From Streptomyces griseoincarnatus (GTDB lineage: Bacteria > Actinomycetota > Actinomycetes > Streptomycetales > Streptomycetaceae): 64,000 nt of DNA. Shown here in pieces: positions 41,705-51,033 of this stretch. Every line of letters starts with the position of its first letter. Position 1 is the first letter of the stretch. Made by a program: the position numbers and the translations under genes. The stretch covers positions 124,001 through 188,000 of the forward strand of contig BMTH01000013.1 of NCBI GenBank assembly GCA_014649575.1, written 5' to 3'. Below the pieces are notes generated by a model that was not told where the DNA came from, ran no database searches, and saw nothing but the letters and a program-made list of their open reading frames with translations.

Positions 41705-42458
41705 GTGCACAGCGCCGCCGTGACGACCGAGGGCGACCGGATCCGCTGGGCCGAACTGCCGGGCGGGGACCCGGCCCGCGTCTACGTCCACGGACTGGGC
41801 GCCACCTCACCGCTGTACTTCGCCGAGACCGCCGTGCACCCGTTGCTGGCCGGGCGCCGCTCCCTGCTGATCGACCTGCTCGGCCACGGCCACAGCGACC
41901 GGCCCACGTCGTTCGCCTACACGCTGGAGGACCACGCGGACGCGCTCGCCGCGGCGCTGCGCGCCGCGAAGGTCACCGGCGCCGAGGTGGTCGCGCACAG
42001 CATGGGCGGCGCGGTCGCCGTCGTGCTTGCCGCCCGCCATCCGGAGCTGGTGTCGCGGCTGGTCCTCGTCGACGCCCCTGGACCCGCTGACGCCGGAGCG
42101 GGGCGCTCTCGGCAGCCGGGGCATCGCCGCGTAGGAGTTCCTCGCGGGCGGCTGGCGGGAGGTGCGTGACCGGGCGGGCGAGGCCTGGTGGGCGACGATG
42201 CGTCTGACGGGTCTGGAGGCCCTGCACCGCAGCGCCGTGCATCTGGTCCGGGGCACGACCCCCACGATGCGGGAGCTGCTGCTGGACCTGCCGGTTCCGC
42301 GCACCTTCCTGTATCCGGAGCCCGACGGCCCCTTCCCGGGCGCCGCGGACCTGGAGGCGGCGGGTGTCCGCGTGGTCCCGGTCCCGGACTGCGGCCACAC
42401 CATCATGCTGGACAACCCGGAGGCCTTCGCCCGCGCCACGGCCGAGGCGCTGGCCTGA
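41705..42458 (+). pseudogene. Alpha/beta hydrolase, inactivated by a frameshift and a stop codon
   Basis: The first part encodes a normal alpha/beta-hydrolase: [27 protein letters not shown] and the nucleophile elbow VVAHSMGGAVAV. At 42077 the frame fails after LVLVDA: the reading that makes sense moves by one base and continues with LDPLTPERGALGSRGIAA, then meets an in-frame TAG at 42132, then continues EFLAGGWREVRDRAGEAW to the catalytic His in PDCGHTIMLDNPEAF and the stop at 42458. Both halves look otherwise well kept, so the loss is recent. The GTG at 41705 is the likely start. Confidence 0.85.
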
Positions 42459-42591
42459 CGCCTTCGACGCCGAGCCGCTCCCCCCACCGAACGCACTTTG
42501 TGGACCTGTCCGACGGCCCCTCTTTGGCTCTGTCCACCGGTCCATGACGCCGCGAGGCTGGGAGAACACCGACGTTCCCCCGGAGGTCCTC

Positions 42592-43197
42592 TTGAGTCTC
42601 GCGTTCCTGCTGGCCGCCCTGGCCGTGGTGGTCACCCCCGGCACCGGCGTGGCCTACACGCTCGCCGCCGGCCTCTCCCACGGCCGGCGCGCGGGCCTGG
42701 TGGCCGCCTTCGGCTGCACGCTCGCCGTCGTGCCCCATCTGCTGGCGTCCGTCACCGGCCTCGCCGCCCTGCTCGCCTCCAGCCCGCTCGCGTACGCGGT
42801 GGTGAAGTACGCGGGCGTCGCCTACCTGCTGTACATGGCGTGGGCGATGCTCCGCGACAAGGAGGCGTTCACCGTCCGCCCGGAGTCCGAGCCGCGCCCC
42901 GCGCTCCGCGTGATCACGACCGCGGTGCTGATCAATGTGCTGAACCCCAAGCCGACGCTGTTCTTCGTCGCCTTCCTCCCCCAGTTCGTCCCGGCCGGCT
43001 CCACCGACTCCCTCGGCCTGATGCTCCAGCTCGGCGGGGCCTTCATGGCGCTGACGTTCGTGGTCTTCGCCGCCTACGGGGTGTGCGCGGCAGCGGTACG
43101 GGACCGTCTGCTGGCCCGCCCACGGATCACCACCGGCCTGCGCGCCGTCTTCACGGCGAGCTTCGTCGGGCTGAGCGCCCGGATGGCGGTGGCGTGA
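42592..43197 (+). CDS. LysE/RhtB-family exporter
   Basis: A 201-residue membrane protein with six hydrophobic segments and the family signature VVTPGTGVAYTLAAGLSHGRRAG; later NVLNPKPTLFFVAFLPQFV is also typical. LysE/RhtB proteins export amino acids or similar small molecules by proton exchange. The TTG at 42592 has GGAGG five bases upstream; an ATG at 42544 would add 16 residues of non-membrane sequence. Its stop overlaps the next start (TGATGA). Confidence 0.85.
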   Translation: MSLAFLLAALAVVVTPGTGVAYTLAAGLSHGRRAGLVAAFGCTLAVVPHLLASVTGLAALLASSPLAYAVVKYAGVAYLLYMAWAMLRDKEAFTVRPESEPRPALRVITTAVLINVLNPKPTLFFVAFLPQFVPAGSTDSLGLMLQLGGAFMALTFVVFAAYGVCAAAVRDRLLARPRITTGLRAVFTASFVGLSARMAVA

Positions 43198-43913
43198 TGA
43201 TTCTCCGGCACGCGAAGGAGGTCCGGGCCGCCCACCCGGACCTGGCGGCGGGCGCGCTCCACGCCACGGGCGTCGACGGCACGGCGGACGTGGAGGCGCG
43301 CGTGGCGGAGTACACCTCCCGCGCCCTCGCCCGGCTCGCCGACGACCCCGAGAGCCGGTTTCCCGAAGTGCTGGCGTGGCGACGGGCGTTCGCCCGCACG
43401 GGGCTGCGTCCGACGCAGTACCGCTGCGCCTCCGAGTCCCTGCTGCGCCGCCTGCGCAAGGAAGGCTCCCTGCCCCGCATCCACCCGGTCGTCGACCTGT
43501 GCAACGCGGTCTCCGTGGCGTACGCGGTGCCGATCGCGGTGCTCGACGTCGACCGGATCACCGGCCCGCTGCTGGAGGTGCGGCCCGCGCGCGGCGACGA
43601 GGAGTACACGACCTTCGACGGCCGCACCGAGCACCCGGCCCCCGGCGAGGTGACGTACGCCGACTCGGCGGGACGCGCGCACGCCCGCCGCTGGACGAAC
43701 CGGCAGAGCGGCCACTCGGCGGTGAGGGACGGCACGCGCCGGGTCCTCGTGGTGGCGGAGGCGATGCACGAGGGCGGGGCGGACACGGTCGCGCGGGTGC
43801 TGGAGACCCTCGCAAAGGAGCTGGGCGCGCGCCGGCCGGTCACGCCGGTGACCGCTCTGCTCACCGACGCGGCACCGGAGTTCACGTTCGGCGACGCCGC
43901 CCGGGTCCCGTAG
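43197..43913 (+). CDS. B3/B4 domain protein
   Basis: A 238-residue protein with the B3/B4 fold known from the beta subunit of phenylalanyl-tRNA synthetase: FARTGLRPTQYRCASESLLR and RIHPVVDLCNAVSVAYAVPI are characteristic, with GEVTYADSAGRAHARRWTNR near the end. Free-standing members may bind or edit charged tRNA or amino acids; none is well characterised. It overlaps the LysE exporter gene, which suggests handling of the same amino acid. The start may also be the GTG one codon earlier. Confidence 0.8.
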   Translation: MILRHAKEVRAAHPDLAAGALHATGVDGTADVEARVAEYTSRALARLADDPESRFPEVLAWRRAFARTGLRPTQYRCASESLLRRLRKEGSLPRIHPVVDLCNAVSVAYAVPIAVLDVDRITGPLLEVRPARGDEEYTTFDGRTEHPAPGEVTYADSAGRAHARRWTNRQSGHSAVRDGTRRVLVVAEAMHEGGADTVARVLETLAKELGARRPVTPVTALLTDAAPEFTFGDAARVP

Positions 43914-43927
43914 CCGCGCATGGCACC

Positions 43928-45400
43928 ATGACCCGGGTGACCGACAGGGACGGCACGGCAGCCCCGCACGGCTCGGACTTCCTGCAACTGCGGGCGGACG
44001 ACGTGCCCGCGGACGGCAAGGCCGACTGGCTCGCGCGGCAGGTACGGCTGGCGATCACCGGCCGCCGGCTGACCGTGGGCAGCCGGCTCCCGGCCACCCG
44101 CCTGCTCGCCGCCGAACTGCGCGTCTCGCGGGGTGTGGTGACCGAGGCGTACCGCAGGCTCGCGGAGGACGGGCATGTGGAGGGGCGCCGACGCGGCGGC
44201 ACGGTCGTGGTCGCGGCACCCCCGCCGCCGCTGCCGTCCCGCACCCGACAGCCCCCGTCGGCGGGCCCGTTCGCCGGCTCCCCCGACTCCCGCGTCTTCG
44301 ACGCGCTGCGCGCCGCCGACGCCCGGATCGACCTCACCCCGGGCCGTCCCGACCTGTCCGCCTTCCCCCGCACTGCGTGGCTGCGCGCCGAACGGGCCGT
44401 GCTCGCCGAACTGTCCAGCGCGGACCTGGGCTACGGCGACCCGCGCGGCGCTCCCCGGCTGCGCCGCGCGGTCGCCGACTGGCTGGCGCGCAGCCGGGGC
44501 ATCGCGGTCGACCCGGACGGCATCCTGATCGTGGCGGGCATCGCGCAGGCACTCACCCTCCTGCACCCGGTGCTGCGCGCGGACGGGATCACGGCGGTCG
44601 CGGTGGAGGAGCCCGGTTCGCTCGGCACCCGCCAGCATCTCGCGCACGGCGGCCTGTCCACCCCACCCGTCCCGGTCGACGCACACGGCCCGGACGTCAC
44701 CGCCCTGCGCGCCACCGGCGCCCCGGCGGTGCTGCTCACCCCGGCGCACCAGTTCCCCACCGGTGTGGTGACCAGCGGGGAGCGCCGCCGCGAGCTGCTG
44801 CGGTGGGCGGCGGACGGCGGGCTGATCCTGGAGGACGACTACGACGCGGAGCACCGCTACGACCGCCCGCCGGTCCCCGCGCTGCGCTCCCTGCTCACCG
44901 ACCGCCTCTGCTACATGGGCAGCGTCTCCAAACTGCTCGCCCCCGCCCTGCGCATCGGCTGGCTGCTCCCGCCCCGGCGGCACCTGGAGGCGCTGACCGA
45001 CGCGAAACGCTTCACCGACCTCGGCAGCGCGGTGCTCCCCCAGCTCGTCCTGGCCCGGCTGATGGAGACGGGTCAGCTGGAGCGGCACCTGCGGCTGCTG
45101 CGCGCCCGGCACGTCCGCCGCAGGGACGCGGTCATCGCCGCCGTCCGCGAACACCTCCCGGGCGCGGTCGTGCACGGCGCGGCGGCCGGCCTGCACCTGA
45201 CGGTGACGTACGCGCCGGACGTCCCCGACACCGAACTGGCCGCCGCCGCCCTGGCCTTGGGCGTCAAGTGCCACCCCCTCTCCTGGCACCGGCAGCTCCC
45301 CGGCCGCCCCGGCCTGGTCCTCGGGTACGCCGCCGACCCGCCCGGCACCCTCACGGAGGGTGTGGCGCTGCTGGGCAAGGCGCTGCGCACCCTGGCGTGA
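43928..45400 (+). CDS. MocR-type regulator (GntR HTH fused to aminotransferase)
   Basis: A 490-residue fusion. Residues 25-95 are a GntR winged HTH (WLARQVRLAITGRRLTVGSR, LPATRLLAAELRVSRGVVTE). Residues 120-490 are an aminotransferase-fold effector domain with YGDPRGAPRLRRAVADWL, ILEDDYDAEHRYDRP and the PLP lysine in YMGSVSKLLAPALRIGW. MocR regulators bind PLP or a PLP-amino acid adduct to control vitamin B6 or amino acid genes. The ATG at 43928 follows 14 bp after the B3/B4 gene on the same strand, so it may regulate this exporter unit. Confidence 0.9.
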   Translation: MTRVTDRDGTAAPHGSDFLQLRADDVPADGKADWLARQVRLAITGRRLTVGSRLPATRLLAAELRVSRGVVTEAYRRLAEDGHVEGRRRGGTVVVAAPPPPLPSRTRQPPSAGPFAGSPDSRVFDALRAADARIDLTPGRPDLSAFPRTAWLRAERAVLAELSSADLGYGDPRGAPRLRRAVADWLARSRGIAVDPDGILIVAGIAQALTLLHPVLRADGITAVAVEEPGSLGTRQHLAHGGLSTPPVPVDAHGPDVTALRATGAPAVLLTPAHQFPTGVVTSGERRRELLRWAADGGLILEDDYDAEHRYDRPPVPALRSLLTDRLCYMGSVSKLLAPALRIGWLLPPRRHLEALTDAKRFTDLGSAVLPQLVLARLMETGQLERHLRLLRARHVRRRDAVIAAVREHLPGAVVHGAAAGLHLTVTYAPDVPDTELAAAALALGVKCHPLSWHRQLPGRPGLVLGYAADPPGTLTEGVALLGKALRTLA

Positions 45401-45533
45401 ACCGACGCCCCGGCCGAGCAAAAGCCTCTGAACTCCCTCAAGTTGCTTCACCGGCCGCTGCCGGGGTGCGTACGGTCGAAAGGACGAGTACGGGCGTATG
45501 GACGTTGGTGCGACGGCAGGACAGGGGAACGCT

Positions 45534-45926
45534 GTGTCGATGGAGCACATCGCCGTGGTCGTCCTGGCGGTCGAGGTGGTCGTCATGGTGTCGGCACGGG
45601 TCGGCACCGAGCGACGCCACTGGGCCCACGCCAGGGGACGCGGCCCCACCCCGCAGCCGCGGGAGGACCTCACCTTCGTACCGGCGGCGCTGTACGGGAT
45701 CGCCGCGGCGGCGATGGCGGTCGGCGCCCTCATCACGTCCGTCGAACCCACCCCCGCCGCGCTCGCCACCGTCGCGATGTTCGGCGTGCTGCTGCCCGCG
45801 TTCACCGCGAACGCCGTGCTCCGGCTGTCCACGCGGGGCGGCCGCAGGGCCCTCGGCCCGGGCCTGCGAGGCCTCGCCGCCACGGTCGCCGCGACGGGCG
45901 GTCTGGTGTCGGTCGGCCTGATCTGA
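45534..45926 (+). CDS. Small membrane protein
   Basis: A 130-residue protein from a GTG at 45534 (AGGGGAAC just upstream; the frame runs 12 codons further). Three to four hydrophobic segments: IAVVVLAVEVVVMVSA, VPAALYGIAAAAMAVGAL, ALATVAMFGVLLPAFTA and GLAATVAATGGLVSVGL, separated by an Arg/Pro-rich loop. Family not recognised. Lies between the MocR and MFS genes; function unknown. Confidence 0.6.
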   Translation: MSMEHIAVVVLAVEVVVMVSARVGTERRHWAHARGRGPTPQPREDLTFVPAALYGIAAAAMAVGALITSVEPTPAALATVAMFGVLLPAFTANAVLRLSTRGGRRALGPGLRGLAATVAATGGLVSVGLI

Positions 45927-46015
45927 GAACCGGGTCCGCCGGCCGCTCCGGACCCGCTATGATCCCTCGGTCAGCCTTTGGCGCGCCCCGGCAGGGCAGC
46001 CCGAAGGCTTTTTTC

Positions 46016-47242
46016 ATGCCTTCCGACGCCACCAACACCCCTGATATCCCACCCGGTTACCGAGCTCTCCTCCGCAACCGCGAGTTCGCCGGCCTGTACG
46101 CCGGGTTCACGCTCACCGTCGGCGCGAGCACCCTCTCCGGCTTCGCGCTCGGCACGCTCGTCGACCGGTCGACCGGCTCCCCGTTCCTCACCGCCGTGAG
46201 CATGTACGGCGCGACCTTCGCGACCGTGCTCGGCGCGACCACGCTGATGTCGGTCGCGGACGGCAGCCGTCCGCGCCGCACCCTGGTCGCGCTCCAGGCC
46301 GTCGCCCTCGCGGGCGCCTGCGCGCAGGCGGTCCCCGGCATGCCGCTCGCCGCCCGCTTCGGGCTGCTCCTGCTGCTCGGCTTCTTCCAGTCCCTCAACA
46401 CGGGAACGCGCATGGGCCTGCTCGCCGAGGCGGTGCCGGCCTCCGCGTACGTCCCGGCCCGGTCACTGATGAACATCACCGCGGGCGGCACCTCCGTCCT
46501 CGGGTTCGCGCTCGGCGCGGTGCTGCTGCGCCACCTCACCCCGCAGGGCCTGTTCCTCGCGGCGGCCGGGCTGACGGCGGCGGCTCTCACCGTGACGGCG
46601 GCGACCGTACGGGAACGCTCCATCCGCCCGCCCCGCCGCCCCGGCCTGCGTGAGACGTGGACGACCAACGGGGCCCTTCTCTCCCGTGGCGGCCCGCGTG
46701 CCCTGCTTCTCAACCTGTGGGTGCCCAACGGCCTGATCGTCGGCTGCGAGGCCCTGTTCATCCCGTACGCCCAGCAGGACGCCGGCCTCCTGCTGGCCAC
46801 CGCGTCCGGAGGGATGCTCCTCGGCGACCTGACGGTCGGCCGCCTGCTCTCCGCCGAGTGGCGCCGCCGCTGCGCGTTCCCGCTCCGCCTGCTGCTCGCC
46901 GCCCCGTACCTCCTTTTCGCCCTGCACCCGCCGACGCCCGTCGCGGCGGTCGCGGTGTTCCTGGCGAGCGCGGGCTTCGCGGCCACGCTCCCCCTCCAGG
47001 AACGGCTCCTCGCCCTCACACCCGAGCAGGTGCGCGGCCAGGTGCAGGGCGTGGAGTCGGCGGGCCGGATGACGTGGCAGGGCATCGGCGCGGCGGTGGC
47101 GGGCGGCACGGCGCAGTTCCTCTCCCCCACGGTGACGATCACGGCGCTGGCAGCGGTGTCGGTGTGCGTCACGATCGCCTCCCGCCCGTACGTGAACCGC
47201 ACCCGTCCCCTGAAGGTCGCACCCGGGTCAGAGCGCCGGTGA
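46016..47242 (+). CDS. MFS transporter
   Basis: A 408-residue membrane transporter with about twelve hydrophobic segments in two halves separated by a basic loop (ERSIRPPRRPGLRE, about 205). The start NREFAGLYAGFTLTVGASTL and the loop VADGSRPRRTLVAL are typical of major-facilitator drug or metabolite exporters. Substrate unknown. ATG at 46016 is preceded by GAAGG. Confidence 0.85.
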   Translation: MPSDATNTPDIPPGYRALLRNREFAGLYAGFTLTVGASTLSGFALGTLVDRSTGSPFLTAVSMYGATFATVLGATTLMSVADGSRPRRTLVALQAVALAGACAQAVPGMPLAARFGLLLLLGFFQSLNTGTRMGLLAEAVPASAYVPARSLMNITAGGTSVLGFALGAVLLRHLTPQGLFLAAAGLTAAALTVTAATVRERSIRPPRRPGLRETWTTNGALLSRGGPRALLLNLWVPNGLIVGCEALFIPYAQQDAGLLLATASGGMLLGDLTVGRLLSAEWRRRCAFPLRLLLAAPYLLFALHPPTPVAAVAVFLASAGFAATLPLQERLLALTPEQVRGQVQGVESAGRMTWQGIGAAVAGGTAQFLSPTVTITALAAVSVCVTIASRPYVNRTRPLKVAPGSERR

Positions 47243-47476
47243 CTTGGCAGCCGGTGACTTGGCGGCTGGTGACGCTCATCCCCTCACCCTCGGCAGCCCC
47301 GGCGGCGAGCGCAGGAGGCGGAGGAACCGGTCGAGCCGGCGATGCCGGCCGAGGGGGCCTTCCAGGCCGACGACGGCCGGCGCGTCACCGGCCGGCAGCC
47401 CCCGGAGGGCCTCGCCGTGCGTCCGGTCGCCCCGCCCTGACCCCCACTGTCGGTGTGCGCGGCTACGGTGCCGCGC

Positions 47477-48004
47477 ATGACCGACACCTCCGGCGACGAC
47501 CGCCGCCTCCCGCCCGCCCTGGCCGAACTGGCCCGCACCCCCATCGACTACGCCGACGGCGAGGGCATCGACTTCGAGCCCTACGACGCGTTCGACTCCG
47601 CCGAGGCGACCACCGAGTGGCTGCGCCAGTGGACGGGGAACCCCGAGCTGGACGGCGACGCCTTCCGCGTGTTCGGCCAGGACGGCACCGGCGGCCTCGC
47701 GGCCCTCTGGCGGGTGCGCACCGGACGGCCCCTCACCGAGCAGCCCGTGGTCTTCCTGAGCTCGGAGGGCGAGCGCGGGGTCGTCGCCGGCAGCCTGTCC
47801 GACTTCCTGTGGGTGCTTGCGGAGGGCATCGGCCCGCTGGAATCCGTCCTGTACGACGACCATTCCCCGCGCCCCGACGGTGCCCTTCCCGCTCTGGCCG
47901 CCCGCCACGCCACGACCCCGCGCCGCCCCGCCCGCACGATCATTTCCGAGGCTCGCGCCGAGTTCCCCGCCTTCGACGAGCACATCGACGCCCTCTGCCG
48001 CTGA
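47477..48004 (+). CDS. SMI1/KNR4 (SUKH)-like protein
   Basis: A 175-residue protein whose middle part is SUKH-like: FRVFGQDGTGGLAALWRVRT, then VVFLSSEGERGVVAGSLSDF and LWVLAEGIGPLE, with the usual small-residue turn (DGTGG), a strand reporting a 'status' residue and a helix ending LAEG. In bacteria SUKH proteins often serve as immunity proteins for contact-dependent or polymorphic toxins. No toxin gene is adjacent, so an orphan immunity gene or housekeeping role are both possible. ATG at 47477. Confidence 0.7.
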   Translation: MTDTSGDDRRLPPALAELARTPIDYADGEGIDFEPYDAFDSAEATTEWLRQWTGNPELDGDAFRVFGQDGTGGLAALWRVRTGRPLTEQPVVFLSSEGERGVVAGSLSDFLWVLAEGIGPLESVLYDDHSPRPDGALPALAARHATTPRRPARTIISEARAEFPAFDEHIDALCR

Positions 48005-48027
48005 CCTCGACCGCGCGGCCGACCACT

Positions 48028-49038
48028 TCAGGCAGCGTTCGCCGCCCCGCCGCCTGTCACCTGGTCGTGCCGGCAGTCGCGGCAGCGGCCCGGTTCCGGG
48101 GCGCGGAAGACCCGCTCGCAGCCGTCGCACTCCTGGAAGGGGGGCGGGCGGTGGGCGCGGCCCGTGACCGGTGGAGGTTCCGGGGCGGCTGGAAGCGGCG
48201 GGGGCAGCAGCTCACGCAGGCGGTAGGCGAGCACCCCCGCCGGGTGCTTCATGACGACGGGCAGGTCGGCGGTCAGGGTGTGGCGCAACGCCACCGGGCC
48301 GACGCCCCGTTCGAACCAGTCGACGACGGCCGGGGCCAGCCGGCGCACCTCACGCAGGGACAGCGTGAGGCGCTCGTCGGCGCGGCGCAGGCCGGCGAGC
48401 AGCGCGACCGCCTTCTCGTGCAGCGGTGCGGAGCGGGCGGGCTCCTGCGGCGGCATCTCGGGGGCGGCGGAGACGGGGGCCTCAGGTACCGGCGTCTCCG
48501 GACGCGTGCGGGGTGTCGGACCGGCCGGGACCGCCGGCTCGACGACGGCTTGACCGCCCTCCTGGGGTGTCTCACCGCCCCCTGCCTCCACCGCGTGACG
48601 GATACGGGCACGGCCCGCTCCTGAACGCCGCTCCACCGCCCGCACGGGCTCCGCGCCAGCGGCGGACACCGCATCCACGGGCGTGTGGTGGGCGTACGTG
48701 CGCGTCACCAGCCGCCCGTCCTCCGTGTGCTCACGGACCCGCCGCAGATAGCCGTGCGCCTCCAACTCCCGCAGGGCGAAAGCGATCCGGTCCCGCCCTT
48801 CGGGGAAGCGCTCGGCGAGACTGCGGATGTCGACCGGGGTGCTCTCGGGCACCGAGAAGATGTGGGTCGCCAGTCCGATCGCGGTCAGCGACAACTCACG
48901 GTGCTGGGCGAGGTGGTTGCCGACGACCACGTACTGCCCGGATAGGCACGTACGTACGTGGGTGACACCGGACGGAGTGGCGGCTCGTCGAACACCCTGA
49001 ATCGGGCGCGGGGCAGCACTAAGCTTCTGCTCAGCCAT
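48028..49038 (-). CDS. HTH protein with C-terminal zinc ribbon
   Basis: A 336-residue protein. Residues 45-110 are a winged helix-like region (LSLTAIGLATHIFSVPESTP, IAFALRELEAHGYLRRVREH). A Pro/Ala/Glu-rich linker (about 130-205) follows, then a helical part AVALLAGLRRADERLTLSLR and, at the end, a zinc ribbon CDGCERVF ... CRDCRH (C-x2-C-x10-C-x2-C). Similar proteins occur in many Streptomyces, sometimes several per genome; function unknown, DNA binding likely. The start ATG at 49038 has a poor ribosome site. Confidence 0.75.
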   Translation of the reverse strand: MAEQKLSAAPRPIQGVRRAATPSGVTHVRTCLSGQYVVVGNHLAQHRELSLTAIGLATHIFSVPESTPVDIRSLAERFPEGRDRIAFALRELEAHGYLRRVREHTEDGRLVTRTYAHHTPVDAVSAAGAEPVRAVERRSGAGRARIRHAVEAGGGETPQEGGQAVVEPAVPAGPTPRTRPETPVPEAPVSAAPEMPPQEPARSAPLHEKAVALLAGLRRADERLTLSLREVRRLAPAVVDWFERGVGPVALRHTLTADLPVVMKHPAGVLAYRLRELLPPPLPAAPEPPPVTGRAHRPPPFQECDGCERVFRAPEPGRCRDCRHDQVTGGGAANAA

Positions 49039-49506
49039 GGGGAAGGGCGTACTTCCTCTTTGGTCAGGCCCTCGCCCGGGAGTCCTACGTCCCGGCGGGG
49101 GCCGACGTCTGTACGGGGTCAGGGAGGCACCGAGTTGGCCCGGCCCTCTGACCTGAGAGTGCCCGCCCGCACCACCGCCGCGCCAGCCAGTTCGACACGT
49201 TTCACCCAGCCGAGTGATCAACACGAGGTTTGGTTGGGTTGGTCGGTATTTACCCTAGGTATTTAGGTCTTTTACGGCCCGCGGCCCCGCCGGCCGGCCC
49301 ACCGGAGCCCGGCCCGCCCGGCGTCGGCGCACCGCCTTGCGTGCCGGGCAGGGCACAGATGTCACCGCGCACACTTCCGCCTGTAACAGGCGTGTCCGGG
49401 CGCGCCGTCGAGCGGAACGGCGAGCGGGCGGGGCGGCTCTTGTGAGGCGCTACAGCCGCCCTGACGGGCCATCACACACACGCCCACCGACACCGAGGAA
49501 GACACC
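49039..49506. other. Intergenic region with an AT-rich patch
   Basis: 468 bp between the divergent HTH/zinc-ribbon and DUF4232 genes. Around 49220-49275 the sequence is unusually AT-rich for this genome and contains GGTATTTA twice (49247 and 49258 region) around CCCTAG. No gene, tRNA or terminator was recognised; promoters for both neighbours are expected here. Confidence 0.45.
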
Positions 49507-50115
49507 ATGCGCGTCAACAAGCTCGCCGTCGCCACCCTGGCCGTCGTCGCGGGCCTCTCGCTCACGGCCTGCCAGAACGAGGAGGACATCGCGGCGGACC
49601 CCAAGCCCGTCACTTCCTCCGCGGCCACAGGCGGTGACACGGACCAGGGCCAGGAGGGCACGGCCACCGGTACCGGCAGCGACGAGGACGGCAAGGCGGA
49701 CGACTGCCGTACCGACGAACTGGAGGTCACCGCCTCGGACGTCACCATCGAGGGTGACACCGTGGGCACCGTCGCGGTGGAGTTCACGAACGGCGGCGGC
49801 CGTGACTGCACGCTCACCGGTTACGCGGGGGTCGACCTGAAGACGAACGCGGGTTCGCTCTCCGCCGAGCGCACCGGCGAGAAGGCCCCCTCGGTCGTCC
49901 TCAAGGACGGCAAGTCGGTGTGGTTCGCCGTCACCTACCCGGTCAACGACTCCGGCGGCTCGGGCGCCCGCGTCACGGGCCTGGTCGTCACCCCGCCGAA
50001 CGAGACCAAGTCGGTCACCCTCGCCTGGCCGGGCACCGCCTCCCTCCCCGTCACGGACGGCTCCGGCACCCCGGTGCAGGTCGGCCCGATCGGCAGCGCG
50101 GGGCAGGGCGACTGA
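49507..50115 (+). CDS. DUF4232 lipoprotein
   Basis: A 202-residue lipoprotein with lipobox LTAC (Cys22), a short Gly/Thr/Asp-rich linker and a DUF4232 domain (DDCRTDELEVTASDVTIEGD; GGGRDCTLTGYAGVDLKTNA; FAVTYPVNDSGGSGARV). The two cysteines probably form a disulfide outside the cell. It is a shorter relative of the lipoprotein at 39758. ATG at 49507 follows GAGGAAGAC. Function unknown. Confidence 0.85.
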   Translation: MRVNKLAVATLAVVAGLSLTACQNEEDIAADPKPVTSSAATGGDTDQGQEGTATGTGSDEDGKADDCRTDELEVTASDVTIEGDTVGTVAVEFTNGGGRDCTLTGYAGVDLKTNAGSLSAERTGEKAPSVVLKDGKSVWFAVTYPVNDSGGSGARVTGLVVTPPNETKSVTLAWPGTASLPVTDGSGTPVQVGPIGSAGQGD

Positions 50116-50199
50116 GCCGCCCGGACGTCGCCCGGGTGACCTGGGCCGTTGACCCCGCGTTGTTTCCGGCAAGGGCGCGCGACCAGTAGGGCGACGGGG

Positions 50200-51033
50200 A
50201 TGAGCGGATGGGAAGCGTGGCTGGGCGACGAGGAGGCCGGGGCCGTCATGCGCACGGTCGTGCGGCAGCTCAAGCTGTGGCGGGAGGCGGCGGGCCTCAC
50301 CCAGGCGGAACTGGGCGCGGCCATCGGCTACGGCGAGGAACTGGTCTCCTCGGTGGAGCGGGGGCGCCGGATTCCTCGCCCTGAGTATCTGGACGCGGTC
50401 GACGCGGCGCTGGGCGCCGACGGGAAGATCTCCGCGATGGCAAGGGACGTCGCGGAGATCAGGTACCCGAAGACCGTGCGCGACCTGAAGAAGCTGGAGG
50501 CCGAATCCGTCGAGCTGGGTGCCTATAACAACTCCGTGATTCACGGCCTGTTGCAGACGCCGGACTACGCCCGCGCCGTCTTCAGTGCCCGGCGGCCTCC
50601 GTTCACCGCGGACGAACTCGACCAGCGCTTGTCCGCCCGGGTCGCGCGCCAGGAGATCATCAGCGAGACGACTTCCCGTCCTCTGTTCAGCTTCGTCCAG
50701 TGCGAGTCGACACTTCGCCGGCCCCTCGGGGGCAGGATGGTGATGCGCGGGCAGCTCGAACGCCTTTTGACCGTCGGCAGGTTCCCCCACGTCGACCTTC
50801 AGGTGCTCCCGCTGAGCCATGAGGAGAACCCGGGCCTCGCCGGATCGTTCCGGCTGCTCAGGCTCAGGGACGGCACCACGGTCGGGCACCTGGAGGTACA
50901 GCACATCAGCCGTGTGGTCACCGACCGGAAGGAAGTACAGCTCCTCGACATGCGTTACGGAGCCATTCGGGCGCAGGCTCTCAGCCCGCGGGAATCACTG
51001 GCCCTCATCGAGAAAGTGCTGGGAGAGACATGA
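50200..51033 (+). CDS. XRE-family regulator (DUF5753 type)
   Basis: A 277-residue protein. Residues 20-75 form a Cro/CI-type HTH (AGLTQAELGAAIGYGEELVS, SVERGRRIPR). The rest is the DUF5753 ligand domain usual in Streptomyces: LGAYNNSVIHGLLQTPDYAR, FSFVQCESTLRRPLGG, LPLSHEENPGLAGSFRLLRL. These regulators work with a small DUF397 protein; here the DUF397 gene overlaps by ATGA. Relatives of this pair affect development and antibiotic production (for example WhiJ/BldB-like systems). ATG at 50200 with GGGCGACGGGG upstream. Confidence 0.9.
   Translation: MSGWEAWLGDEEAGAVMRTVVRQLKLWREAAGLTQAELGAAIGYGEELVSSVERGRRIPRPEYLDAVDAALGADGKISAMARDVAEIRYPKTVRDLKKLEAESVELGAYNNSVIHGLLQTPDYARAVFSARRPPFTADELDQRLSARVARQEIISETTSRPLFSFVQCESTLRRPLGGRMVMRGQLERLLTVGRFPHVDLQVLPLSHEENPGLAGSFRLLRLRDGTTVGHLEVQHISRVVTDRKEVQLLDMRYGAIRAQALSPRESLALIEKVLGET

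Noticed and set aside
48947-48960. Perfect palindrome CACGTACGTACGTG
   Set aside because: It lies inside the coding part of the HTH/zinc-ribbon gene and is a simple ACGT repeat, so likely chance.
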